Source: Clavelina lepadiformis (lineage: Eukaryota > Chordata > Ascidiacea > Aplousobranchia > Clavelinidae). From it: DNA of 64,000 nt. A model generated the notes under the pieces. The model saw only the letters and a program-made list of their open reading frames with translations. It was not told the DNA's origin and searched no databases. The position numbers were made by a program, and so were the translations under genes. Below, piece after piece: positions 13,291-24,501 of this stretch. Every line of letters begins with the position of its first letter. The first letter of the stretch is position 1. Location of the stretch: contig NC_135240.1 in the NCBI RefSeq assembly GCF_947623445.1, positions 11,408,001-11,472,000 of the forward strand, read 5' to 3'.

Positions 13291-13822
13291 GTAAATCATA
13301 AAGGGTCTATTTGTGCAAGTACAGAAGTGGCAGCGAATGGCGCACTTATCCGTGAAAGTACAACGCATTTTTATGTCAACCGCAAAGAACGTCACTACAC
13401 GGCGACTGGTGATGATTCTTCATTGCTCGAATGCCGGTTACCAAGCCAGCCTAGCCTCTGTGGCACTGTCTAAGTTCTGATGGATGTTCACATTTTTTAT
13501 TTGCTTTTTATACTGTAGTGTTCGACTTTGGTACTGTTCACCAGGACCACTGACACTGAACAGGAGCAAACTTTGTTAATGGCGTGCAGGGCACTGGAGT
13601 GTTAAACACAGCTGCATAATTGTGAGCCAAATGCCCTCACAAACTATGCTAACGAGCCACAGCAGAGGTGGTTTAAAACTTGACCTGTTTCATGCAGTCA
13701 TTGGGTGCATGTCAAGATAAACTTAAAAATCAAGGTTATATATGTGCTGTTACAGGTTTATGTTAGTACATTCACTAGCTAAAAATATGTCTTGTTTATA
13801 AGGCTGTAGGGATATCTGAAAA

Positions 13823-16800
13823 ATGAGTGTAAACAATCATGTTTCTCAAACTAATCTTGGCCAATCGAAGACAGTGTTGAAGGAACATTCAGTCACTCTA
13901 CTCAATCCAGAAGGTATGAAAATTTATTGTTTATGGGTGGCATATTTATACAAAATTGCACACTTTTGCCAGCAGATAGTAATCAGCTTTATAAAATGAC
14001 AATCACAACCAAATTAATGGAAAAGGCAGATCCGGAATTAAGGTGGGCCCCATGACTTTTTTGACCAGTTGCGTTGTGCCACAAATGAGCAAAAATATAC
14101 TAATTTTTAGTGCAAAAGTATTTACCAAGTTTAAACACTTCCTTAATTTTCCCAACATAATCCTTATTTTTTTCAACGTTTAAATTATGTACATTGCGTA
14201 TTTATTTTGTGTTTAAAATGGTTTCAAACTGCACGGAAAAAAGTCACTTTTTTAAAATAAATTTAATTGAAAACCGGCTCCAGACATCGAGGTCCAAGAA
14301 AGACTTGCTAACTCTACCATATTTACAAAGGAGGTCATTGGTGCATGGTTCACATTTTGTCCCTTATGACTTCATATCGACTATACTGCTATCATAACCA
14401 TGGTAATACTGTATTAAGTACAATGCTATGACAGCTCCAGACAGCATTGTTATAAAGCAATAACCATGAGTCAAGAACATAATTGGCTGATCGAGAAACA
14501 AGATCGCTTGCTTGTTGTTCTGTTTATCAAGCATCAAGAGATAGTTTCTGAAGAGGATTTTTTAGGTTTATTTGCACTATTATTTTAAGTAGGTTGTATA
14601 GTTGTGCAATTTTACATTGATCAACGGCAGTCAATTTGCTAGTCTACTTATGCCTAAACAATATTAAATGGTTTATTAAGGTAAACTTGATATATGTGTG
14701 ATTAAAGGAGAAATTTTATTAATGAAATGGCTCTCGCCAAAGCTGGACCCATTGCACTCCACTATGTAAACCTGATACTCAGAAAAGGATTATCACACAA
14801 CAAGTTATGCTTATTCATAGATGCAATTTCATGGTTGCTATAAAAAATACATATCACTTTCGTTGTTATTATTGTTTCTAATTTAGGCTATAGCTTCTGG
14901 TGAAAAGACAGGAGAGCTTTTATTTTCACTTTTACTTGATGCCATTGTGGTTTATCTTTAGCTATTTAGTCATGCTTTCTTGTCTTGCAACAAGATGACT
15001 GTGTATGCTGAATAGCATATTTGTCAGTTTCATGTAGGATGAATTGTTTTATTAACTTTTTCATTTAAGATGCTTAATTTCGGAAAAAAATGAACAAAAC
15101 TACTTAATCAATGAACAAACCTCCTGTGGAAACGTTTTGAAAAAATGTTGTTTGGTACTAATCGTTTGGCTGGTAGTTTGTGATTGGTTTAATATATATG
15201 CATACTGTATAAATACATATATATTATGTTCTGTGCAATAGAAAGATTCTGCACAGATTTTTCAACTGTGATGACTAAGTTTTAAGTTGTAGATTTTCTT
15301 CCTACACAAGTTGATTTGCAAAAAGCGTTGAACAAGTCATGATATACATCATACAACTATTATTTGAGTTTTAATTACTAATCTTTTTCTTTCCTTTGAA
15401 GCAAGTAGGTGATATTTAAGGAATCATATAGATGACATATTATAGCACATACGAGTCTCCGTGTTATTGATTTTGTTATATTTTTTTAGCATGTGTAATT
15501 GTACAAGATATCGACACTAAAACACCTTTGAAAGTGTTGAGAGAAGTAATTGGGAAGCGTCTTCGGAAATCTGACCTTAGCAAGCACAATATCTATCTTC
15601 AACAGTTCCTTTTAGACCCTGATGCAAGTCTTTTTGATCAAGGAATTAAGGTTACTTTTGTTTTACATATTTTTGCCGTATATTAAGGACTCTGTTAAGT
15701 TCTTCTTTCAAATGTCAGTAAAACTACCGGTTAGTTTTCTAACTTGGGAAAATTTATTATTGCAATTTAGAATATTTTCAAACAGCTTCATAGTTGTTCA
15801 AACTTATCTTTTAAACACTTCGAGCTGGTAAACATGTAAAGGTGTCAATTTAGGGATACTCCTTCATTGCAAATCATTACTAATTCTTAGATGAATGGAA
15901 AAGTAGAACTGAGCATCAAAGTGCAATCCAATGATGCTCCGAAGCTGGTGATTGTTGAAATGTCAAAAGTGAAAGAAGAAAAGAACCAAAACTCTTCTAT
16001 GTTAGAAGGTGAATTCATGAATTTAAACATATCTTTTGTTCAGTTCGATAAAGTGTCTCTATATATAGTGATAACAGAATGCATGTATCTAGCTAGCAGT
16101 ATTACTTTGGGAGATCACAAGTAATGTTGTGATATGAGGGAATCAAGACCAATAAATTGAATTGTATGTTTTTCTTACATTTAGCTAAAAAGGTGAAGCG
16201 CTATCTTCAGCAGAGGACTTTAATGAAAAAATCCATTGTTAAAAATGAAGGTCATCACGACATTCCATCTAATCCTGAACTATGGACTGAAGCACAAGTA
16301 ACTTATGATGATGCGTAGCACAAGCAATAAAGCTAAAACACTTGATATTATGTTGTCACTGCAACTAATCAATCAATGCAAGGATAATGATTGCCTTGAT
16401 ACTCAAAATGTGACCTAAATAGTGATGATCCCTTGCTTCTAGGCTAGCATTTAGTCTATGTTGTTGGTTCTGTTCATCTAACACGATTTTTGGGTTTGCA
16501 CTATTTTGCTCCAAACTTTTCTAACGAGCTAAACTCTTGTATTAATTAACTCCTGATTGTAAAACGGTTACATACAGTAAATAAACAAATTGAAAACCTA
16601 TGATACACCAAATTGAGCTCACAAGGATTTGTGACATGGTTCCAGGTTTATAAATGGATGGTGTGGATTGCCAAGGAATTTGGGTTTGATTCTAGCATAA
16701 TAGAAAATTATCATGTCAATGGAAAGACGCTGTGCTCCATGTCAAGACAGGACTATACAGAGAAATTTCCCTATGGCGATTTGTTGTGTTCACATTTAGA

Positions 16801-17937
16801 ATTATTAAAGGTGAGAAATGTCTGAACCTTAACAGAAACATCTTTGCTAACCGCTATGCTTTACTCTTATTAGAAATTAGCTGAAGGTACACTTGAATCG
16901 TTGAGTGCAACAGACAGCGTTTCAGGTCAAACACCTGTGATCATTGCAACTACACCTTCCTCATCCTCAGTAAGTTAACAGGTTATTTAGTAATGTTTGG
17001 TATTTTTGATAGTCCGATTGTTTAAGTTTAAGAACTGTTCAATTATTTGCAAAATTGACATCTTTAAGGCTGAACAAGGAGTACAGGCTTCATTGCCAGA
17101 AGATGAAGTAGATGAAAGTGGTCTGCAAAAAAGTTTCTTCGTTCATGATAGGAGTACTCCTGGCAACCGGTAATTGTCACAACCCTTAATATCTTAATCT
17201 GCCGCATGTGAATGTTTATTTTCACAAATTCTTCAAGACATTGTAATTGATGCGGATAGTCATAAGAAAACAGTATTGTACATACTTGACTATACGAGAA
17301 TTGTTGGTTTCATTTAAACCCCTACCTACACGCTAACACTTCTGAAGTTTTTCGGTGTGGTTCATTGTTGAATTTATTTTGGGAATTAAATATCAGCTTA
17401 CTACTCAGCTGCTTTATCACAGAACTGGCAACAACGGCCAGATACAGTTGTGGCAGTTCTTACTTGAGATGCTCACTGATGCAGACTGCAGGGATTATAT
17501 AAGGTGGGTGGGTAACTGTGGAGAATTCAAACTCTTGGACCCCCAGATGGTGGCCCAGAAATGGGGGGAGAGAAAAAACAAACCAGCTATGAACTACGAA
17601 AAGCTTTCCAGAGCTCTCCGATACTATTACGATAGCGAGATTCTTTGCAAGGTTGGTAATAATATCCAGTACTTCATATCATATCCAAACGTTTGTAATT
17701 TGGCTGTACATAAATCAATATGTTTGCAGTTTTGAAAAAATTCTGTCACAGGTTCCCGGAAAACGTTTCGTCTACCGCTTCATTTGTAACTTAAAGGAGC
17801 TGGTTGGCTTTGACGCAGCCCAGCTTGACAAACTTGTAACTGATTGTGCTGAGCGAAGGCGGAAACGGACAGTTGACAAATACTTGCATAATCCAAACCA
17901 GCAAGACGGTGCAAATGTGCTCGGTAATCATGACTAG
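13823..17937 (+). CDS. GABPA: GA-binding protein alpha (ETS factor), 9 coding exons, 419 aa
   Basis: Exons by splice signal and phase: 13823-13913, 15490-15650, 15891-16008, 16185-16297, 16646-16810, 16874-16969, 17069-17169, 17423-17651, 17752-17937; total 1260 nt with the phase intact throughout. Exons 1-3 encode the GABP-alpha N-terminal (OST) domain, with [31 protein letters not shown] and [10 protein letters not shown]. Exons 4-5 encode the pointed/SAM domain (residues about 145-216: [35 protein letters not shown]). Exons 8-9 encode the ETS DNA-binding domain (about 287-372: [54 protein letters not shown]), with the two DNA-contacting arginines in RALRYYY. The family binds GGAA sites as a complex with GABP-beta in the nucleus. 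The order OST-PNT-ETS is specific to this family; length is slightly below the usual about 450 aa because the linkers are short. Non-coding upstream exons are probable. Confidence 0.93.
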
Positions 17938-19031
17938 AGCTGATTTGACTTCGCCTGAAGATGACAGAGTCTTTGGTCAGGTTGTTTTCAGAGAATTGAA
18001 ACAAAGAGCTAAAGAGACGAAAAGAAAAGAACCTCTTTTGCCTGACGGATGAAGAAATATCGTCATGAACAGAGGCTGAAGGTTAAAAAAGACGAATCTC
18101 TGATGAGTGGAGAGCTGTCACTGATGCTGAAAAGATGTAAATAGCTTTATAAGCATTCGTGTAAATCTTCACGATGTGCTGATGCAAATTGGTAAATGTT
18201 TTAAATTTTACAAAGAATTTGCGCAGTGTATTTTGAACCCCATGAAATTGATAAATGCTCGATCGAAGAGATTTTATGCAAAAAAATATGCCATTTATTG
18301 TAACAGTTGGCCCGGAAGAATTATTTTGCATTGTAAGCAATTTCTAACACGCCTCGTTCAGTTACAAAGCTTCTCCTTGGAATGAAAATACATTTGAGCA
18401 CGTCATCAATGAAATTTTTGTCTTGCCATTTCTACAGAATGAGAAAGTGATGAGAACTTGATTAGAAATTAGAACTTGATCTCGAACCCCCATGCCTGTT
18501 CAAACGCTATTTTATTTAACTTTCTAAAATGTCCCAGTTTGTTCTTACTCTACATCTTAGTAACCGACGGTATTAATGCACGCATTAACGGTTTACAGTC
18601 CGTCCATGAACGACCATGTTGTGTTTTTACACATTCTTTGTAACGTCACAATAAAAAGGCGACTTTTTCCGCGTGGCCTCTTGTTTAAATCATCATCGTG
18701 TTTCTTTTGCTTGCAGTCCAAACACCACACGAGAAGATACCCTGAGTACGTTGCAACATAAAAAATTTTTACGAGAATGTTTTATTTATTATTCTATGTG
18801 CTTCCAAGTACCAACAATCTTGTGTAATAGGCCAAAGTTGAATGTTGAAACTTTACACGTTTAGTAGTTTTTGAAACAGCTAGCTGTTACAGCAATCTTA
18901 TATTCAACCATTTACTGTGGCAATAGCAGAATGTTACCACTGACTTACTGCACGACACGTCGTAATGAATAAAATAATGCGCATTTGCATTAACTAAAGT
19001 CAAATTTTTGTTGCCAACATTTAGCACTTAC
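17938..19031. other. 3' UTR/intergenic between convergent genes
   Basis: Follows the GABPA stop and precedes (on the minus strand) the last recognisable exon of the MGAT4-like copy 1. AATAAA strings at 18650-18655 and 18968-18973 are possible GABPA polyadenylation signals. Any C-terminal exon of MGAT4-like copy 1 would have to be here, and none was recognised on the minus strand. Confidence 0.4.
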
Positions 19032-21814
19032 TTTCCCTTGTGTGTAAAAATTTCCCGTGTATATCTTCGTATCAGCAACATTCTTTTTTCTTTGCATTCG
19101 TCTCCTTTATCAGAATAACCACATTTTTTGCCACGAACCAGATCCCACAAAAGCCAGTCAAGTGGTTGAGCATTCCAAAATATTTCCAATAAAAGCGCGA
19201 AGTCTCTCATTGAGTCCCGATGGAAGAGCTTACCTGCACCCCCGACCCGTGTGAAGTCGCAGTAAGTCCACTGGTCGGTCGGTTTTTCCGCAGCAAACTG
19301 GGAGTTTTAATTACCAATTAATAGTTATAAGCTAAGTTAGGACGAACCACCCCGGAATGAGCTTAGTGTAGGGTTAAGTAGCATAAGGTGGGTTTACGCA
19401 CATGTTAGAACAGAGCAATATTGTCATTTGGAAAAGAACGAAGGACAGGTCTTCATATTTAAAAAGAAGTTAAAGCTAATTTTCAACCCATTGAGTCGTG
19501 GGGCTATGTCTTTGAAGCTTGCAGGTAATTGCTAATGATGCAAGGGAGCGTACCGGTATCTATCCGTATCCAAAACGCATAGGCTACGTTATCCAATATA
19601 CGTTTTTGTATCGAGTTAATTTCAACTACTATCCTTTTACACATCTTTGAAGTTTAAAATTTTGTAGGCTATTTCTATCCTACATATTATAGTGCCACCT
19701 GGGCTTTATTTTTTTTTATAAAGATACCGAAAGTTTATAGAGTTTTCACCGGATGGAAGCTCAAAATGCCAAAGAAGAGAACAATCAAAGTGAAGCTGTT
19801 GTCTGAAGCTATTTTTGCGACGATCTGTAGCAAACAACGCCCGACAAACGACAAATAACTATTAAAGAAAGTAGGCAGAATATGTTACATATGGGCTAAC
19901 TATAGCTTATGGAGTTTGAAATTGTTTGATAGCCTATCATCTCAGACTAGGTTAAGAGAGATTTTTTTTTTGGATTTTGACCAAAAGTGCCAGCCAATAC
20001 TTACAGTTAGTTGATAAACAAATTGTGAATTGTGCTTAATTGTTTCCATTTAATATCTTTGAACTGAACACTCCTATACCAGGTGGTTAGCTATATCTGC
20101 AAACTCAAAAAATTAACCTACTTATTAAGTAACGTATTCAATATTAGGCTACTAATAAGTTATAAAGATGCGATAAACTATGAAATTCTCTTATACTTAA
20201 GGTGTCCCACTGAAAAAACTGGATGTTCCATATTTTAAAACTAGACTTAAGGTAGGGATGAAATGACAAATTTTTGAACTCATTTTGTAAAAGTACTAAA
20301 ATGTGTGGATTTCATTTTTGTGGTGGTTTGTATAGTCCTCAAGAAGCATTACGCAACACAATTTTCCAATTTGAAAAATCCCAATTTGAAAAAGTTGTCC
20401 CGTTATGCCACTTTCCCCTAAAGTACCAGTCCAACATTAATTTACACTATTATTCAATAAAACTTTTTGTACCTTCGATTGCTATCTGCATAGGTTATAC
20501 GAATAAAAGTGTAATAAATATACATTACAAGAATATAGCAACTTTCTGGTTCAAACCATCCACGTAACTTCACCTTTAAGATCAATCGGTCATATTCATC
20601 AGCGGGGGCAACGTCGTCTTCCATCATCAGAAAATAAGTCGGGTCGTAATTCTTGATCATGTAATTCATCAAATATTTCATGTCTAAGTTTTGTTTTGAT
20701 CGCCATTTTACGCGGCTTATTGAGTCGCCAAAGTTCGGAAACAATTTATCTTCCCAGTCCGGCATCAGCACATTTGGAGGTGAAATAAGCTGGAAAATGT
20801 GATAAAAATAGAGATAATAATCTCTGTTGAACAAGAAATGAATAAAATTATCAGCAGCAACAATTAAAAGAGAAGAATAAACGAAATATCATATACATAG
20901 CTTATAAAATTTACAGCTGCGGAACACCGAATGCATGGTTATGGACTATGGTTGAGGGTTTGGTTAATTTCAGACTATGTGTGCACGGAATGTTTAAGCT
21001 TAAATAGCAATGGTGATGCCTTTTATATACATAAAATAACTGATGTTTTTATGGAAATTTAATATTAATATTTCGTTTAAGAAATTAGCTTAAGCGGTGT
21101 CAGTAAACAGCTTAATCTTAATCTATAATTCCTTCCCTTGCGGAGAATTGTCTACACGACTGGATTATTTAGCAAAAGTAACTTTTAGCAGTATTTGTAG
21201 GCTAATGTCAGTGGTATGTAAGGCTACTTTATGATAATCCGCAAGTTTCTAACATTTCCTACGTAATCCAGATATCTCCTCACCATTATTCTGCCTTCAT
21301 CTACGTCTTTTTGAAACTTTTGTTGTATTCTGTGTGCGCGATCGAGTCCAATCCGTTCATCAGAATCGGCGATGTAGACCAAAAACACAGTTTGGTTCAA
21401 ATTTTCTTCTGACAGTTTCCTTACAAGTAGAGTCAATGTTTCAAACAGATAGTCCTCATTATTCCTGGCTATACTGGGTATGCCCAAAAGCAATCGAGGT
21501 TGTTTCTTAAACTTGCCACGAACCCATTTGGGCTGAACGTCGAAGCTGCTGGCAACTATGCTTGGTGGTTCCACCCGACTGTAATTGTTTTTGAAGAAAG
21601 CGGGAAAATGATCTCTGATATTTCTGCTACCATCGCTCTCATAGCTCTCATTTTGAGCCGGACTTTTCGCCAGTTCTTTCCCAGGCAAACTTTTTTCAAG
21701 TTTATTGATCTTTTTTACCACATTTTGCAATAGAAATAAGTAATTCGCCACCAACAAAAGGACTGCAGCTACGACTCCTATTTTCAACAGTACCACCCTT
21801 GACCTGCTACTCAT
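19032..21814 (-). CDS. MGAT4-like N-acetylglucosaminyltransferase, copy 1 (3 exons seen)
   Basis: Exons on the minus strand: 21284-21814, 20574-20789, 19032-19297. It is a type II membrane protein: short N-terminus, signal anchor at residues about 9-30 (LKIGVVAAVLLLVANYLFLL), stem to about residue 90, then a GT54 catalytic region. Family marks are RLLLGIPSIARNNEDYLFETL, the ISPP motif followed by a DSISRVKWRSKQNLD block, the acidic metal-binding-type EDDV (residues 234-237), and GAGKLFHRDSMRDFALLLE with PLDWLLWD. The family transfers GlcNAc in beta-1,4 linkage to the alpha-1,3 mannose arm of N-glycans in the Golgi; activity here is inferred. Exon 3 ends at a donor in phase 2 (GGAAA|GTAAGTG), so further exons are expected, but none was found before the GABPA 3' end. 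It may be C-terminally truncated. Confidence 0.78.
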
Positions 21815-21880
21815 TTTGCAAACGATTTATTTTATCGCGCAAAACAGATACAAACAGTTTATGGCCAGAACGTTGTGGTC

Positions 21881-21890
21881 CTATATAAAT
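21881..21890 (-). promoter_or_regulatory. Candidate TATA box of MGAT4-like copy 1
   Basis: On the minus strand the sequence reads atttatatag about 70 bases upstream of the ATG at 21814. Position and composition fit a TATA element, but TATA-like strings are frequent in this AT-rich DNA. Confidence 0.3.
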
Positions 21891-22189
21891 CAGTTGTTCT
21901 GCATTGTTTATATCTAGCTACGATTACGATGCGCACGTGGCAGAGGAAGGAAAGAATTCTTTGATCTATTGTCTATCCACATAATTATAACGGGTTAAGC
22001 GCGACGTTACAGCTCTTGGCTTGTAGATTGCAATTGACAAGTAACATGCCAACAGGCCGCCTGATATCGATTAAAGTCTGAGCCAGATTGTCGACGCTAA
22101 ATTTTCTTCATCTCCAGAGAAAACATCGATGTCAGGTTATGCTTTAATCAGGTAAATACGGGTTGTTTTATTTCATACAATCTATGCAT

Positions 22190-22666
22190 GGTGGTCGGAC
22201 GATTCAACGGCTTACGATTCAACCCAGGACGGTACAACCCAGGACCTTTCCATCTAGATTTTAGAACGATTCAACTCACGGATGATTTAACCCGTTTACA
22301 AAAACGTCTACGCAATTTGTAATCAGGCGTTTGTTATAGTACTCTATATCAGAATTGAAATGCTTTCATTAGCCCATACAGGCTAGCCTACTGTGACAGA
22401 ATTCAATGACCACCCATTACATCTTGGATAGCCTAGCCACATTAGATTATGCAATGCCAGTACAGCAATATAATACACCTATACCACTGGTTACAAGTCC
22501 ACACTGCCACAAGAATACTCTGTTCGTCAGTCAGTTGATTCGTCCATGGGTTGAATTATCCGTGGGTTGAAAAGTTCCGTGGGTTGAATCGTCCGTGGGG
22601 TTGGAAGGTCCTGGGTTGAATCGTCCGATGGTTGAATCGTCCGTAGGTTGAACCGACCTAGAACCT
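22190..22666. mobile_element. Foldback-type element with repeated GATTCAACCC arms
   Basis: The left arm has repeated gattcaaccc/aggac units (cggacgattcaac, acgattcaacccaggac, acaacccaggacc, acgattcaactcacgga). The right arm has them inverted (gggttgaattatccgtgg, gggttgaatcgtccgtgg, tcctgggttgaatcgtccg, ggttgaatcgtccgtagg). The whole is flanked by tctatgcat at 22181-22189 and 22666-22674, sharing eight to nine bases, a target duplication. No coding frame is present. The same family occurs at 44835-45780 and, decayed, at about 8380-8525. Confidence 0.8.
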
Positions 22667-22674
22667 CTATGCAT

Positions 22675-23084
22675 CCTTGGCTTTAAATTTTAATATTTCT
22701 TTAAACTCTTCCACGGAGAACATTATAGTTGTGCATGGCTAACGAAATAATGCATGTAATCGAATTTTATTCTCTCAGTGATTATTTTAACACTATCCTA
22801 TTCAACGATGCCAATGTCTTGCAAAATTAAGCAATTTTTGACGTCAAAACTAAACTTGAACTCGTGAGCTGAACTGTTATGAACTCATAAATGTTGCGAT
22901 CATCCTGGTTCGGTTAATATAACCGGTACATTGTTTATACTGTATTAAGGAAAATACAAACACCTTTCTTTGTGCATCTAATTGGATGATCCCAGCATTT
23001 ATGTTTAGTAATGTGCACATGAATGACCAATCCGAGGTCGAAAAGTTCTGGAGCACATGTGACACACATGGGCGTGGAAGTTCT
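22675..23084. other. Intergenic, nothing recognised
   Basis: No gene or clear repeat supported; a short minus-strand ORF at 22877-23065 shows no family features. Confidence 0.35.
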
Positions 23085-23303
23085 TTATCGACTCGTGTTT
23101 ACAGCTCGAGATTTGCAAATTTCCTCTTTACCTAGGCTTCTATAATTTTTTTTGTAGACATCAATACCAATATTAACCACTCTGCGCCATGCAATTCTCT
23201 CCATAACAAGGTCTTCCCATGAGTCTGGATCAATATTAAAATCCTTCGGTGATGACTTGAGTGTGTCCTTATATCGTTTGCGCTGTCCAGTGCTGCTGAA
23301 GCT
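23085..23303 (-). pseudogene. Remnant of a LINE retrotransposon (C-terminal tail of ORF2)
   Basis: A 73-codon open stretch on the minus strand reads GQRKRYKDTLKSSPKDFNI, then DPDSWEDLVMERIAWRRVVN and IGIDVYKKNYRS, and ends at a stop at 23085. The arrangement R-[KR]-YKDTLK...S...DFNI, then W-x-x-[LA]...R..WR, is characteristic of sequence at the C-terminal end of many animal LINE polyproteins (RTE/CR1-like). No reverse transcriptase or endonuclease sequence is seen next to it, so this is a 5'-truncated dead copy. Confidence 0.65.
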
Positions 23304-24501
23304 AACTGTAAAATTGTTGGACCAGTTAAGACTATAAGACCAATTTACTGTTACTATACTGACTACGTTTATGACGTTTCAACATCACAATTCCTAAACT
23401 GGAATAGAAACGTATGAAAGGTGTACACCCCCATTTTATATTTGCTTCCCGTATTACAATTTCAAAGATTTCACTAAAAACTTTCTACTGAAATTTGAAA
23501 GTACTAAAGACGGGTAATTTAATTTAGGTGGAAACAGGGCGATTGCGGCCGACGGTTGGTTCCTGGTGTGAAACAATGGGACATGCATGGGGCTCGGTGT
23601 CAACGTATTCACCATGTCTGATTTTAATTATTTCGTTGATGCAAGCATGATTGAATATAACAACCACAATGATGTTGTTTGTAGTTACAACCCTCATTGA
23701 TCAATGACTGAGTGCCTTTCAAAGGAAAGCAAACATCTTAAACACATTTCGCGTAAACCCAAGCACTATTTGTTATGAAGGAGAAAAGTTCCCCGGGGAG
23801 ATTCAAGCTCCTGTGATGGGTATCTCATGACGTCACGCTCAGATGAGTGTTTCATCACTTGGCATCCTGAAAATATGCTGTGTCACCTTGAGAGTCCAAA
23901 GGCAGGGTTTGATCGAGATGATTCTCTAAAATAATTAAGATATAGGACGATTTACGATGGTGATTAGATTAACTTCTGCAATGCCTTGTGCAGTTAAGGT
24001 TAAAGCAATAAACTGTAAGCCAACAGCAATTGTGCAATTGGAAAAACTATAATAGCATAGATTGCATAGTTTTATTCTACCACAAGACAATCTAACCTCA
24101 GCGAAAAGTTTTAAATAAATCAAAGTCGCCTTTGATGCTGATTCCAAATACATACCTTTCGAAAATTTAAAAAAATACAAGCCTAGTTTTTATTATAGAA
24201 AACATAGCGATCAAATGACATGCCGAGCGTTGGATAGCATTTATGGGTGGTCATTGCTCTGGCATTATAAAACTTTTTTGCTTTAACCATTGTAATTCAG
24301 CTTTGTTTGTTTGCATTTAAACTAAACAAAGATTTAACCTTCTGATTGAAAATGTCATCAATAAACCTAAAACTGTAACTACTAAACTGAAGAATTTAAT
24401 GAGTAGCAGTAGCACACGTAGGCTTGGAAATAACGCTTCTTTGTGCACCGCTTGTTGGTCTTATTTCTACACTCAGCAATATTCCAACATTTAACACTTA
24501 C
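23304..24501. other. No supported exon downstream of MGAT4-like copy 2
   Basis: This interval would carry the C-terminal exons of MGAT4-like copy 2. Minus-strand ORFs at 23935-24180 and 24382-24567 do not resemble the family. The acceptor that should pair with the phase-2 donor at 24501 was not identified. Confidence 0.35.
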
